Shown: positions 44,492-57,079 of the stretch, piece after piece | Layout: every line of letters starts with the position of its first letter | Position numbering within the stretch: the stretch's first letter is position 1 | Assembly (NCBI GenBank): GCA_963573305.1 | Contig: OY754337.1 | Span: forward strand, 75,095,094-75,159,093 | From: Pyrrhosoma nymphula | Taxonomy: Eukaryota; Arthropoda; Insecta; Odonata; Coenagrionidae | Length of the DNA: 64,000 bases | Direction of reading: 5' to 3' | Position numbers and translations under genes: made by a program | The notes under the pieces: model-generated | The model's database searches: none | Seen by the model: only the letters and a program-made list of their open reading frames with translations | What the model was told of the DNA's origin: nothing

Positions 44492-44738
44492 ATGAAGGCT
44501 TGTCCATTTTTCGAGTTCCCATCGCGTTCACTGTTGCAATTAGACAACAGCTTGACACGTGAATGAAGACACGGACCAATCACAGCACTTATGGAGGTAA
44601 AATGAACATGTACAGTATATAAGTCGACGAAATTAGTGTCCAGGCACATCGACCTGAAGACGATCGGAGGAATTAGGGCGAAGCTGTTGTCCAACTGCAG
44701 CAATGAACGCGGTGGGAACCCGAAAAATTGACAAGTCT
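44492..44738. mobile_element. fold-back element of the Penelope-type family
   Basis: The arm at 44492-44551 (cttgtccatttttcgagttc, ccatcgcgttcactg, gcaattagacaacagctt) is complemented at 44682-44738 with about ten differences. The right arm is the downstream block of hammerhead-like motif k and matches that after motif h (aacgcggtggga-acccgaaa), tying it to the copies at 31.3 and 39.4 kb. Confidence 0.6.
44654..44691 (+). ncRNA. hammerhead-like motif k
   Basis: CTGAAGA at 44654-44660, an 18-base segment with poor stem II pairing, GAA at 44680-44682, then GCTGTTGTC. A15.1 has become G, breaking the A15.1-U16.1 pair. A decayed family member. Confidence 0.45.
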
Positions 44739-45018
44739 CATATTCAAATTGTTTTGAAAATGTCTTTCATGCATTATTGTTTATGTTTTTACCAGGAAGA
44801 ATGGTGGTTTACAGTAACAACCTATAATTTTTCATTTCCACTTAGCCTTTACCTCATTTCCATCGATCACTGCTGAGAAGTAGTACAAAGTACATTGAAC
44901 ATAAGTATTATTTCGTACATGTTAAACAGTTTTCAAAGTCTTGAGGAAGTCAAAGGCTATTGGTCTATAAATAAAATTAATCTTCGAAGGGCTTACTTTG
45001 TGGAACTTTTCCATATTT

Positions 45019-45232
45019 GGAAAGAAATAACATTTGTTGTTTTCCACACGTTTTTTTATTTTTCCCCAACCGGTTTCAACGAATACTCGTCATTTTCATG
45101 AGGTTTATTAACTTTATTTAAACTTTATAAATACGTTTATTTACCTCTTAAAAATTCCGAGTATTTGCTGAGGCCGGTTGGGGAAAAATAAGAAACGTGT
45201 GGAAAGCTACAAAGTTTATTTCTTTCGTACAA
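45019..45232. mobile_element. fold-back element with about 65-bp arms
   Basis: Arms at 45019-45087 (ccacacgtttttttattttt, ccccaaccgg) and 45160-45232 (ccggttggggaaaaataag, aaacgtgtgg) are imperfect reverse complements. The left arm holds a hammerhead-like motif. The 70-bp centre is AT-rich. Confidence 0.65.
45068..45102 (-). ncRNA. hammerhead-like motif f, G5 changed
   Basis: Minus strand: CTCATGA, stem II ACGA/TCGT, GAA, loopless stem III ACC/GGT, T17. G5 has become C, which should prevent cleavage. The opposing arm has also lost its GAA. Confidence 0.5.
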
Positions 45233-45734
45233 ATGGTCCATATTTACGCATCTATTTTGAAGTAAAACTACGCGTTTCCATCAAAATTGAATTACACCTA
45301 TTATAAGGATTTTATCATAATAATGCCTGCGTGTTAATAAATTTGTATTCTGAGTATTTTTAAAAGTTTATCATCGTTTATAAAAAAATTTTTAACTATA
45401 AAGAAAAGTATATTAACAAAAAAAACAATAAAATTCTATTCTAAAATGACAAAACTCCAACAAAACAGGGAAGAAATAGCTTGGGGTCAAAATGACTCCA
45501 ATGGTAGAAGGCAATGTACATTAAACACTATGACTGATACGTGGTCCTTATTTGCACATTTTATTTTCCTGCTAAAATAAATAAAAGTCAAGAAATATAC
45601 TAGAGCTGGGACAAACCAATCAGAAAAAATGGATAGTCAAAATTGAAAAGGGGTCCAAATAACGCCTCCGGTACTTGTAGCTTAAAGCTTCCTTCTGTGC
45701 TCATCTAGGGATATCTTAACAATGTGTTTAAATT

Positions 45735-46300
45735 CATAAGTAAGGTAGTTAGAGCGAAAAATCACTTCATCTAGAATTTGATGAATTTGTCCTCATTTTA
45801 AAGAAAAAACTCATCTTTCCAGTTTTATCAAAATATCAACCCCTTGCCGAACTACTTTTCGAGCAATTTGCCTGAAAATATAAGCTGTTTAACATGGGAT
45901 AGATTTTGGCTGTGAGCTCGAGAGGGAGAATATTTAAAATATTAGGAACTTCTAGCACCTAGATTTCGTCAAAAAACTAATAGTGTGTAGATTGCATGTT
46001 TTCTCAACTATTTATAAAAAATAATATATTACTCACAACAGTAATTTTTACAGAATCGCAAAAAAACCTGATGTTATGAAGGGTTTTCAGCCGTACGGCG
46101 GAGAAAATGAGTCAAGTTAGAGACTTATGTAGCTTTATTTGTTTAATTACTGAGAATTTCGGTCATATATAGCTATATATTTGCGCCATTAATATTACAA
46201 TATTTACTTCATACTTCTTACAGTCGCTGAAATAAAAGAATAAAATTTGAATATGGTCTCCATTATGACTAGGGAACTATCTCGCTCAGACCACCTTAAG
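45735..46300 (+). repeat. repeat X, copy 3 (uninterrupted reference copy)
   Basis: The longest continuous copy. It reads from aaaaatcacttcatctag through gagggagaatattta, tgttttctcaac, ccgtacggcgg and gaatatggtctcc to ctatctcgctcagacc. There is no coding frame, no A/B box and no terminal inverted repeat. Four copies in one 64-kb window show a moderately abundant family. Confidence 0.6.
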
Positions 46301-46554
46301 TTCCTTTTTCTCATTCCGTTTTCGTAGACTTTTAGCCTGTTCTCTTGTCGTCCATGTGCTATCTGTCCATCCATTCCTATGTATTCCTACTCATCCTCTT
46401 TCCGTCTAGTTCACTATCTCCTTCTGTTTGTTATCCACTCTCTAATAGTTTCTTATTTACAACTAGGTTTTAAAAGGCTCCCGTGTCGCCCGCTTATTCA
46501 AGGAAGATATTGAAATTAAATGACACTTGATATCATGAGTTAATTCCCAACACT

Positions 46555-46755
46555 AAAAAAATTACATTCTTTCCGTTTATTTGCGAGAGAGAGCAACGTA
46601 CTGCGTTCCGTGTGGGAATACTTCTGTTTGGAGTTTAAGTCCAGCGTGATAAACGACTGACCCTGTGACTTGTTGATTGTAATCGCATATGCTGGAATCA
46701 ATGGAAATAGTCGTCGTTGCAAGATGAAAGGGAGTGTTGTCTCAGTCGGATCCAA
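46555..46755 (-). pseudogene. Helitron helicase C-terminal fragment
   Basis: The translation contains LPFILQRRLFPLIPAYAITI followed by NKSQGQSF and LDL. 'RrqfPl..ayAmTINKsQGQtl' is motif VI-region sequence of the PIF1-type helicase in Helitron Rep/helicase proteins (family knowledge). After QSFITLDL the normal FSHGQLYVA-SR string is scrambled to YSHTERSTLLSLANKRK, and upstream sequence has no helicase motifs. It is a short dead remnant; a host PIF1 helicase is less likely because the rest is absent. Confidence 0.65.
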
Positions 46756-47100
46756 ATGAGAAACGTTCTCGCTTTTATGAAATGTCTTGCAAGCAGTTGA
46801 ATAACGGCATTTTAAAGTTTAATTCACTGTGGCTCCATCTTACAGCGTTCCGGAGTCAGTGAGTGAGTGACAAGGACTTTTCTTATATAGACACCCACCT
46901 AATCTTCCCCTTCTCTATCTTTATCTTAGCGATTTCTTTGATTTTTCTTCGACTTAATTTTTCTATACAATTTTTCGATGCAGACTTCATCTTTTTGAAG
47001 TGGAACACTACTTATGAATGTGGGGCAATCTCGCGAAAACCTAGCGTCACGTTACACCCGACTGTTGAGTCGTTGTGTGGATAAGTATACAATATACATA
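46756..47100. repeat. dispersed words shared with 4.9 kb and 44.3 kb
   Basis: The stretch catcttacagcgttccgga, gtcagtgagtgagtgac (46836-46871) resembles 4937-4975, and gcgaaaacctagcgtcacg, acaccc, gactgttgagt (47030-47068) resembles 44317-44385. These probably mark pieces of one decayed family, perhaps linked to the Helitron fragment next to them. Confidence 0.35.
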
Positions 47101-50100
47101 TAACAAGAGCTTGGAATTAATTCACAATTCTATCACTAGAGGGAAATAGTGTATTTTTATATGAATATTTTAATTCTATGTGTATTTCATGTAATTATCA
47201 TTAATGTATAAATACTATTTTCGTATTTATATATTTAGAAATTCTAATTTAATTGTTATATATAATACTGATTACTCCCCACGGCCAGACATGTCTACAC
47301 TCGGTGTTCCACTTCTGTCGGCCGTCCTGCAACGGACACATATTTATGCTATTATTAGTGGTAAAAATACAATTTTATTATAGCATGAAACGATTAGGTA
47401 ACAAAATTTTAAATGTCACGATGCTTGAATTTCTCTCATTTAACTGATCCTAGTTTATTTATTTAATATATGAATAAATAATGAACTTAGCCTGTAAATA
47501 TGAATTTTTAGTCGTCCCATATACAGGCTGTAACCAAAGAGGATATTAAATTTAAATATTTTATCGTTGAAAATATCTGCAATTTCTTACCTCCCCTATG
47601 CAAATTAATAAACAATTATTTTATTGTTATTATTGTGAAAATAAATTAATTTTAGGTTTATGGGTAGCTCACTGAAGACATTTTCCTCTAAAAATTCTTT
47701 GTGAAGCAATTTATTTTCTAAAATTAATTTTTTCATCAGTAAACATGAACGTCTTTCAGGGTATGGCAGTATTTTAGTTTGACGTGCTTCGAAGGCTGGT
47801 CATTTCGCACATACTGTCTGCCACTTGCGGACAGGGGCTACAGTACTCAGACGAACGAGAGTCATAGGTAGTTGTTCACAGGTCTTAGAAGAATAGGAGA
47901 AGACAATGCATGTTATATACTCCCACCTCCTTTCCCACTCGGACTTATGTCAAATCTGCCCCTCCTTCCCTCATCTGACTGTTGCGGTCCTATTCTGTTC
48001 CTACTTTTCTGCTTCCCTTGTCACGGCTGCTGATCAAGGTAACGCTCTCAGATGTCTTGGCACGCGGTATCCCTGGGTGCTTGAAGGGTCAGTAGTATTT
48101 ACCTTTACTGGGTCCCATTCCCACCTTTATTTAAGGTTTGTAGTGTCCTCAGAATTTAGCTTTTACGTATCTTCTGAAGACTAAATTAATAAAGAAACAC
48201 AATTAGTTCCAAATTAAATGTTTATAAATGCCAAGAAACACAAAAATTATTCTGGAAAGGAATTGGAAAATTTTCCTATGAATTGAACGAAACATATTTC
48301 TGGAAATTGGATAAATATATCACTGGAAACGAAAATAGCCGTAAGTAGGTCAGACGAGGGTTGATGCGCGAGATATTGTGAATGAAACCAATCAATTGAT
48401 ATGAAAAATCACATTCAGTTTGCTTTTAAGTGCTGTTTTAAACTTAGAGTGGGCGGTTGCAAACTTTTTCAATGATAAAGTACGTCCTTTATTGAAAATA
48501 ATGATTAGTCATGTGCTGTTTCTCTACTGTTTTTTTTAACTTAACATCTCGAAGCCAGCTGTTGGACACAGAAAATATGTTCACCATTCCCGTTTGATTA
48601 GCGTGCATTAAGTTTCATGATTTGAGAGAAATTCTGATTGGGATTTACGAAATATAAAGCAAATTCATCTGATCTTGCCCTTTTAGGGCCTTTGTTCTCG
48701 TGCATTCGTCAAATATCTTTCGGCAAGTTTCATAACATGCACCACCCACCACGATTATCAGCTGGAGAACGAAAACTTTATTCTTGATGTCTCGTCGTAA
48801 AAATTCTGAAGGTATTAATGTCCTCTACGGCACCTTTTGGTAGACCCCGCGTCGACGGCGAATATTTATCGGATGAAAAGATCGTTCTAAGGGGGACGTT
48901 ATTATTTCTGATTTCTCTCGATCCTTTGTTTACCAGTGCTCATGCTTATTAGTTTAAGGAAACGGTGGTGATAATTCTTGCGGTCATGGGGAACAACATG
49001 AAGCACCAGTCGTTTTAGAGACCCAGCCTTTGACCCCGAATAAAATAAATGCAAACATTTAAACAAAAATTACGCCGAATTAAAACAAAATCAGAACAAA
49101 AATTGAAAAAAATTTCAAACGTTACACCTCAGTCTGAAGGGTGTATTAAATACGTAAAATGGTTGAGAATCACTGGTTCAGTGTGTATTGCCCAAGGAGG
49201 TTAAAATTAAATGGAGGAGGCATGACCGTTAACGCTCATGGGCGAAAGTGAAGCAAGAATAGGGGTGCTTGGGAAGGATTTTGTGCCGAGTAGGTGTTGT
49301 CAAACCAGTCACAAAACATCACCTTGCCTGTGGTTGTTAACTTAGATTTGACGAAAATCGAACGCGACCGCCGGACACGTAAGCCAGAGGAAGGTCTAAA
49401 CTGTGCCGACTGCAATGGCGGAATTGGCTTCAAGAATCAAGTGGTATGTCGCCTCCATTTCTTTTCTAACCTCCTTGTGTATTGCCAGCGTGGTGAGTTT
49501 GAACGTTGAATGGGACTCCTACCCCAATCCGCGCCGGAAAGAGCGCTAATGTGTATGCAATGTGATTACGGGGTGGCGCTATAATGGACTCGGGCGCCGT
49601 CCTGCTCAAGGCCGCTGGAAGGTGGTGTCGGCCTTACTAAATGCGTAATGGACACGGCGGCACTCGGAGTAAACACGCAACAGGGAGCTGGTCTCCTCGC
49701 TTGTGGGTGCGTGACTCACTCATTCGCCCCCTGTCAGCTGGGGGTTACAACTGCGTCGTAGATCGGTGGCGATCTCTTTATTTTCACCAACGCGGAGCTA
49801 TGGAGGGTTGAGGCGCCATGTATTCTTGCGGCTAAATATATCGAACCCAAGGACGTTCGCCCCCGAAGCCGAGGTGTGGTGGTCTTTAAGGGGCACGCAA
49901 TTTGAGGACAGGGGCGATAATTAATCCACGCACATTTTCCGAGTGACTGTTCCAATTCAGGTGTTAGTGCTGACCCAGTCTTTGCTTCGGGGAAAAAAGA
50001 TATCGCTACCCCCGCTATTCGTGAGCGTTCAAGTATTTTTAGGCGTTAGATAATGGCCGTCACCCGTGAAAAATAGAGGGACGCAAGGATGCCCGGGTTA

Positions 50101-51580
50101 TTTAATGAATCATTTCCGTTTACATTGCCTTCGTGGAAATAAAAATTCGCGAATGGAATTTCAAAATAACAAAGCGACCGATGTGTTGATATGCTGCGGC
50201 AATTTTCCTGGACGACCTTACTTTCATATTCTTCGACTTTATTTATAATTATTTAGAACAGGTTTAAGGAAGTTTTTCCAGCATTTCCATTTCATACGCC
50301 AAAAGGCAGTTGCGTCTTAACCATTGTTATGAAGAAAACTGGTCTAAGGTTCATGTAAAATATGTTTTTTTTTTTTCATGCTCTCCAATTCTAGGTTTTA
50401 GCAGTTTTGCAAGGTGATAATTGAAATTAGAGAAATAATATCTTTAAAATATACTTTTTATGAATACTTTTATATATTCATGAAAATAAGAAGAAAATAG
50501 GTATGCTAAGAGTTTATAAAATTTAATTACCTTTCCGGGCTTGGCAAAATTATTTTTCTAATTTGATTTTAACGGAGATAACAAATCTTAAATGATACAG
50601 TTGCATGAACTAATTGATCGATGGATCTATACCATGTATAGATAGATAAGGCATTCATTTGCCAATTTAGTCATTTCGCATCTATTGATCTAAGCTTTCG
50701 TACTTCTTTTTAAATGTACCCAAAGAAATAATCAACCACTGAAACTCGGGAAGGGGCCTTTAATGTAGGCTAAAGAAAGTAAAAAATCAAGCAGCAGCAA
50801 AGTCCTCAAGCAAATCGGCATGGATAATTGAAATTCATCAATAAGGCGAGAGAATGCTGAATGTATATCCCCGTTTTATATGCCATCAAGTTATTTCCAT
50901 ATGACTTCAAAGCCTAAATTCTGGCACTCTGATTTAACGCTGGAAGTCGAAACTCACTGAGTTAACGTTGAGAGTTGCGGGGGCAAATGCAGCTCTTAGC
51001 CCCATTGGAATTTTCTCTTATTGTTAAACTAGGGAACACAAAAAGTTTAACTGTTTATCAATGAATAAGGCCGCTGGTGCGTTTCTCAAAGTATGCTTAG
51101 CCACGGTAAATCTCTTTCCTTTCGTTAGTATCAATGATGGTGAAATGCATATGTATTACAATGTAAATAGTAGATTTCACACATATCCTAAGTTGTAATT
51201 ATAGGATAAACGTTGTGATGAAACAATGCTTAATCTAGTTTTGATGTCTTTTGATGCGAAAAATTTCTTTCTAAAAGGAAAACATAATTTGGAGAATTTC
51301 ATGATAAAACTTATCAATACAATCTTTTTAAAGTATGAAGTAATCCGTCTCCACAGTATTATTATGCACAATACTATGCTATAGATAATTGATAGAGGCA
51401 TCAAACTGTGGAATATGGTTTCAAGGAAATTGGAGATGTGAAAGCAATAAAGATATATTAACAGGTTTTGCTTAGACATTAGACTTCAAGCGTGCTGAAA
51501 TCAATCTATTTATAATCAGAAGTAACTGTGGAGTGCGTCACTCAAAACTCTTATAGGTCTGGCGTACTCTCTCAATTGAA
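47101..51580. other. unassigned 4.5 kb
   Basis: AT-rich except 49240-50000, which is GC-richer with short frames on both strands. The largest frames are 92 codons (47906-48184 plus) and 100 codons (51177-51479 minus, Leu/Ile/Phe-rich); I recognise neither. A T10 run occurs near 50369. Confidence 0.3.
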
Positions 51581-51582
51581 TT

Positions 51583-51906
51583 TTGCATCGGAGAGAAGTG
51601 AGGCGACCAGTTACCACACATCCGTTATCAGATCCCTGGCTATTCACGTCTGGAGGCACTCAGATTTATGCCAGAGCTGCCAAACACCTCTCACTAAACC
51701 CCACTGAACATTGGGATAACTTAGCTTCGGCAATAATCCGACGTCATCAATGCAGCACCACACTGAAGCGCCCGCACCTCTTAAAACTTCACGTTCTTTA
51801 CCTTTTCGGAAAAACTCTTGTCGGGTCCGGAAAAAGGGCTTTCGCCAATTGTTTTGTCTCCTTCTACCAAAATCTGTTGACGTCAGCTAAGTGTGCCTTT
51901 TCATAG
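51583..51906 (+). pseudogene. Tc1/mariner-type transposase C-terminal fragment
   Basis: Within this 107-codon frame, residues 33-62 read AAKHLSLNPTEHWDNLASAI followed by IRRHQCSTTL. The standard string in Tc1-type transposases is 'WPA-SPDLNPIEHLWD-L', holding the last catalytic acidic residue (E of IEH) and here recognisable as SLNPTEHWDNL with one residue missing. Sequence on either side gives no further transposase motifs and no terminal repeats were seen. A short relic. Confidence 0.6.
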
Positions 51907-53939
51907 CTAAGCATCAAAATAGAAATTAATTTTCATTAAAATGTGGTTGACTGTTATAATTTATATTATGGTTTAGGGTAATTTCTCCTGGCAGACTACG
52001 AATCTCAACTATACATAGGAAGACGTTTTTTCAAGTTATGAGTAGTGATTATTTTCTTTCTGCTCAAGATATATGTGTCTCGGATTAGTGTTTAAAATAT
52101 CACAAATGCCTGGTATTGCAACCACAACTGGATCTACAACGGTTATTTTTACCATGTAACGCACCCATTGGAAAGGTGTTGTAAGTCAATAGCCCAAATC
52201 ATGGATGTAGTATACTTCATAACCATCCTATTACCAGCCTTTGAAAGGGCGAGTGGCATTTGTTGTCCGCACAACAGATGTGAAACGGAAAGGTGTGGGA
52301 TAAAGGGATAAGGAGAAGGAAAAAGATGATTGGTGAAATAGAGGTATGTTCCGATGGAATAAGATCTGCTTTTGTTGTAACCGTAAATGTGCACGGTAAG
52401 GAATAAATAATTATTGAGCGCATCTGTATGGAGGTGAACCTCTCTTATTTTTTTCGCTTTGCCTATCCTACACGTATTGTGAAGGGGTAAAATAATGCCC
52501 ACCGTTTTGGCGTGAAACTCCTGAGATACGAATGTTTCTAGTTACCTTAGCCGATTGTTTAACTTCAACTCTGTATCAGCCCCAAACCCAATTTGTCAAA
52601 TGGCTTTGTCACCTCATCTGTTCGAACGCAGACATTTCTACGCATGACTTTTCTTTGTATTTTGTTGAGCTCGGTAGTTATATATATTTCTTGCCTGGAT
52701 TCCAAATTCTTGCTGCAAGTAGAAGTTCATGCTATCTAATTTTTCAGAAACAACCCAGCGTGTAATCCGCGAATGTCAAACGGTACAATACACAGTCTTC
52801 CCTATTATTGTTTTGTACTTGAAACGACATAAATTAGAACGGACTGGGAGGACCTACCTCAAAAGGGGGAAATTAAAAGAGTATAGTTATCGGTCTTCTT
52901 GGAAGACGGAATCGCACAAAATAAGATGGCCTCTAAGTATGAGTATGAAATCTTGTGTCGTCGGCAGCGAAATATTAGCGTTGCTCGAATTAAAAATTGC
53001 AAGGAGCTTGCAATTCGGTTCAATTGAATGCTTTAAGATCGTACTCACCGTTAAAACAAGAAGACAAATCGAATTCACAAAGTTAAAAAAAAAGTGGGAT
53101 GCATGATTGATGAAACTTTAATAATTTCGTTTTCAAAATTTCACAACCTTTGTCTAAATTGCGAGGAACACGTAGGTACAAATATCTCTGAAATGAGAAA
53201 GTGGATGCCTAAAAAAGAGGTTATAGGATGAAAGAGCATTGAATTGGGGGTCTAAGAAGACCAGAATGTTATCCACCGAACGTTTTTCAAAAATTTCGAA
53301 ATTTCACCTCAAAATAAGACGCTTCATACAATACAAAACGCATGTGGTAATGTAGTGGTCACTACTCGCTCGTTCAATGGGCTCGCGAGTTAAAAATACT
53401 GCAAGCAGCCTCTGCATGTTCCATATTGCCGGTGTGGGGTGCAGGAGCAACACCCTGACGGCAATGGTGCCGCAGTCGAATGGTGCGGGCGCAGAAGAAG
53501 TAGGGGAATATGTGGGAGGGGAGAAAAGGGAAAATGGAAGAAAAGACTTAGTTGGTTGTCAGGGTGATGCAACCGACAATTAAGGGTAATTGCTCCATTG
53601 ATGCTCCATGGTTAGGATTACCTAGGGAGTGGAGAAGGGCTGAGGTGAAACTTAGCTCATTATTATTAAAATAAAAGAAAAAATAACCAGCCCTCTCATT
53701 ACAAGGATACTAATAAAATTTATTTGGTGGAGGCTATGAACTGATTAGCACCTCAATAGATAGAAAGGAGACTATTCCACAGCAGAACATATTATGATAT
53801 TTTTAGGTATTTAACGGATTAATGTCCAAATTAATTTTAATAAAAGATTTAATTGCCTCTTTACTAATGTATACAATATGTGATAACATATAAGGCGCTC
53901 TTTTTTTCAAAACTTAATTGAAATTTGAAAATCTATTGT
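51907..53939. other. unassigned sequence
   Basis: Frames of up to 125 codons (52729-53106 plus) and 117 codons (52149-52502 minus) occur without recognised domains. The plus frame is Lys/Arg-rich near its end, with an A9 run. Confidence 0.3.
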
Positions 53940-54655
53940 ATTTAGTGAGGCTGATATTGATTGAATTTCAAACTTCCAAATAACTGTAATCATTTTCTAT
54001 TACAAATATATTCCTTCAATATTGCTGAATGACATGTAAATTAAAGAAGTAATATAGCGATTACTAAGACTAAGAAGAACAAAGCATATATATCATGGAC
54101 CCATTCGATTAATGTTAGATTCTCATTATTATATTCTTAGGTCACCAATACACCCAACTAAAATCATTTTCATGAGCAGTAAGGCGTTATTGCTTTCGTT
54201 TTTACTGATTTACAATGTACTATCGTACACTTTACCCCTTCCGATTGCAAACTGCAAGCGCCCATTTGCTAGGTTATCTAAATTGGGGCCAAATTATTTC
54301 TTAGATTGTCGGATGATATGAGGTACTATCAGTTAAACATCATTTTTGAACAGAGAAAAAAATGGTTATTTGATATAGAAAATCCATGTTTTTTTGTTCA
54401 TAGTATGGTTAACACTCACTATAAACTGTATGCACGAAAGTATATACATATATCTAAACGATATAGTTATGCTACGTATCTGGTCCCAGTTTATTTATTT
54501 TTTTAAATATTCGAAATGATAAGTGTTTTGAGGTATTATAAGTACATGTAATGCTTAAAAGGAATTCCTAATTTATCCTTTTTCATTTGAAATGTAATGG
54601 TGTGCTTGTTATGTTGATTCAATGGATAAATAGATATTATTATAATTATATTATT
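53940..54655 (+). mobile_element. repeat Y, continuous copy (LINE-like 3' end)
   Basis: This copy joins what is split at 720-1045 and 1793-2160. Near 54300-54390 it encodes a decayed string ending KKWLFDIENP, comparable with KKWLLNVENP in the other copy, consistent with the C-terminus of a LINE protein. The 3' end is AT-rich (gataaatagatattattat). Confidence 0.6.
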
Positions 54656-55676
54656 TTTTAAACACCTGGTGTTGGCATTAGCCTACTCTCAAGGTGGCTG
54701 GGGTGGCAACCGTGGGTCATCGAGTACACATTTGAATAATATTTTCAGTAATTCGAAAAAAAAAATCCTCGGACCACATATCATTTGAGTGCATTTGTTT
54801 TTGCGTTGTAACTCACCATAGAGAAAGTAATGATAAATATATTATATTTCTTTGCTAATCAAAGAAATGGCTAGACTTTCCGGCGCGGAAGTTTAGACGA
54901 GGAAGAAAATTTAGAACTTCGAAATTTAGACGGAATTATATTGTAATATGTTTTCGGTATATTGGACTCGGCGGTACACCTTGGTATTTGTTAACAACCA
55001 TTATAATTATAATCCATGTATTATATCGCGCTTAGAAGAAAAACTAAACATATGTAATCGATTTGTATTTATATTACGAAATATTTGTCATATGCCTTAA
55101 GGGTGCGTGTTAAAATAGTATTGAGTAGCCAAAAAAAACCGGATGTCTATGATGCATTTTTTTCACCTTTATCTATAGATATTACTAATGAGAACACGTA
55201 TGCAATGTTTGATACAAATTTGCACATACACAAAAGTCGCTCCAACCACCTTAACGAAATGCCCCAAAGGGACCACAGTTCAAGGTTCAATCCGATAGAT
55301 GGAGTACTGGATTCGAAGTGCTCTCCGCACGGTATCCAAGTAGGAATTCAACTGTGAACAATCTCCACCGCTGTCGGGATTCGAACTCAGACCCTCGAAG
55401 AGTGAGGTCAAATCCCACTTTAGGCGGACATAAGTCCAAAAATGAAAGTTAGAATTAGGAAAGTTTTTTGCAAGGTTGATTGCCAAAATAATGTTGTAAT
55501 TTTTATATCAGATTCGTTTCCGACCACCGGAAAAAGTGACGTGAGAAATTTAAATTTGAGTCGTTCAGATTTTTATACTGAAAAATAATTTTTTTTTTAA
55601 TTTGTAATAATTATAAAATTTACAAAAAAATCATTAAAAACCAAAAATATCGCAAATTCGATATCAGATTTGATTT
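54656..55676. other. unassigned, with a tRNA-like word
   Basis: On the minus strand AGTTCGAATCC (complement of 55377-55387) is a good B box with a CGGGA-type flank, but no A box at the right distance gives a cloverleaf. The rest is AT-rich without recognised genes. Confidence 0.35.
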
Positions 55677-55677
55677 A

Positions 55678-55917
55678 ACTCACTCACTCAATGATTCAAC
55701 CCGAAGGTTGGTTTTGATAGTTAAGGGCTCAACCCGGACTAAGCCACAGGCGTGTGAATTTCACACATTCAGGGTAGGGGGGCCAGTTCCTTTCCATGGG
55801 CCACCTCGCACTCTGAGGATTTTTTGTTCGAGGGCGTTCAAAGGTCTCACCCGGATTTGAACCCTGGACCCTTCGATCGGTAGCCAAGCACTCTAACCAG
55901 TAGGCCACCACGCTCCA
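55678..55917 (-). mobile_element. tRNA-derived SINE, family A, copy 2
   Basis: Reverse complement of the family described at 28228-28456 over its full length: head with GGTTCAAATCC (55853-55863), gtgtgaaattcacacgcc, and the terminal ccaaccttcgggttgaatca block. Differences of roughly one base in ten suggest that it is not recent. Confidence 0.8.
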
Positions 55918-56195
55918 ATTTGATTTAATCGTTCTTAAAAACATACAAATTCATATTTTGGAGTTAATTGTATAAGTTTTGGGACTTTTTCCGTCTAAAA
56001 TGGGGTTTGGCCCCAATGTGCCTCGGGGGGAATACCCTACCCATCGTACCAATTCGATCCCTTGGGGTGTATGGGGCCAAGAACTTGTGGAGAGAGCAGG
56101 TATTTTCGATGGACCCCTCATTTCAAGCTGTCGCTGTAGAGGTCGTTGCCGTGCTGTCCTTAAGTAGCACCTCTTTCTTCTTCGGTACAGCGGTG

Positions 56196-57079
56196 CACAG
56201 TGTTGCAGACTTTGGAAAAGTTGGCCCAAATATAAAATTCTTTATAAAATTATTCCAAAATTTCTACTCGGGAGTTTTCAAGGAAACTAATCACGAATCT
56301 AGAGTCAACATTTGAAAATGTCCAAAATTGAAAGTAATACGTTGCACAAAGTTTGCAATACTCTACATTTCCATGTAACATTTGGTACTCGGGCGTTTTT
56401 AATGTCACTGATAACGAATCTGGAGTAAAATATTTCAAAGTAGGAAGAATTGCTAATAATACGTCGCGAAAAAATTTTGCAAAACATTTGACCAAAATAG
56501 TAAACTTTAATTATTAAAAATTAATTAATAGATTTGCGGGTAAAATTAGACAAAAGTTGCGCGAAGGCGTGACGAGTCCGAGTTCTTTGAAATTCTTTTC
56601 ACTAACATTCGACACTACTATTTCTAGAGAAAATAATCACTGAAGTCTACAGAATCATGCTGTCTTTTAATAATTTACTGAAAATTTATATAATATTTTT
56701 CAAAAATAATCTGAAACAGTAACCCTTCACTTTCGCATTTTCTTAATTGGAGTATCCATTTTTAATTTTTTCAATATCAATCAACTTAACATAGTCTGAC
56801 AATTCCATTTTACAGCATTGAAATTGATGGTAATCGAGGTCTGCGACGTAGCATCAAAAATAGAGCCTCGCTGCTGTTTAGTAGCGCGCGCCGAATGCTG
56901 TTGGTACGGTGGTCAATTTCGCACTGCAGTGAGCGGACAAGTGCACACCTGTGCACCTGCCAGTGTTGCATTTCGACGCGTAAATAGTACCACTAGCCAA
57001 TGCTATAACGAAAAACACATATCTAGGACATTTTATTTTTACATTTTGGCCAGGTTTTTTGGGAGTCTGCAACACTGTG
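56196..57079. mobile_element. 880-bp element with about 40-bp terminal inverted repeats
   Basis: The left end cacagtgttgcagactttgg, then aaaagttggccc and the right end, in reverse complement, cacagtgttgcagactccca, then aaaaacctggcc, are clearly inverted copies. A CAGTGTTGC-type end is seen in some DNA transposons, but the 8-bp flanks (gcggtgca, tggcgtgt) do not form a clean duplication. The inside contains a 121-bp tandem repeat and no transposase. Confidence 0.6.
56240..56500 (+). repeat. degenerate 121-bp tandem repeat
   Basis: The words tactcggg-gtttt, then cgaatct-gagt-aa and catttgaaaa/caaaatttt recur with starts at 56265 and 56386. Two diverged units lie inside the left part of the inverted-repeat element. 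Confidence 0.6.

Noticed and set aside
44148..44579. 143-codon minus-strand frame with a VGCRVTLIFREI string similar to a translation near 47.05 kb
   Set aside because: The resemblance follows from a shared noncoding DNA repeat, and the frame runs into the fold-back arm at 44.49-44.55 kb. Not a credible gene.
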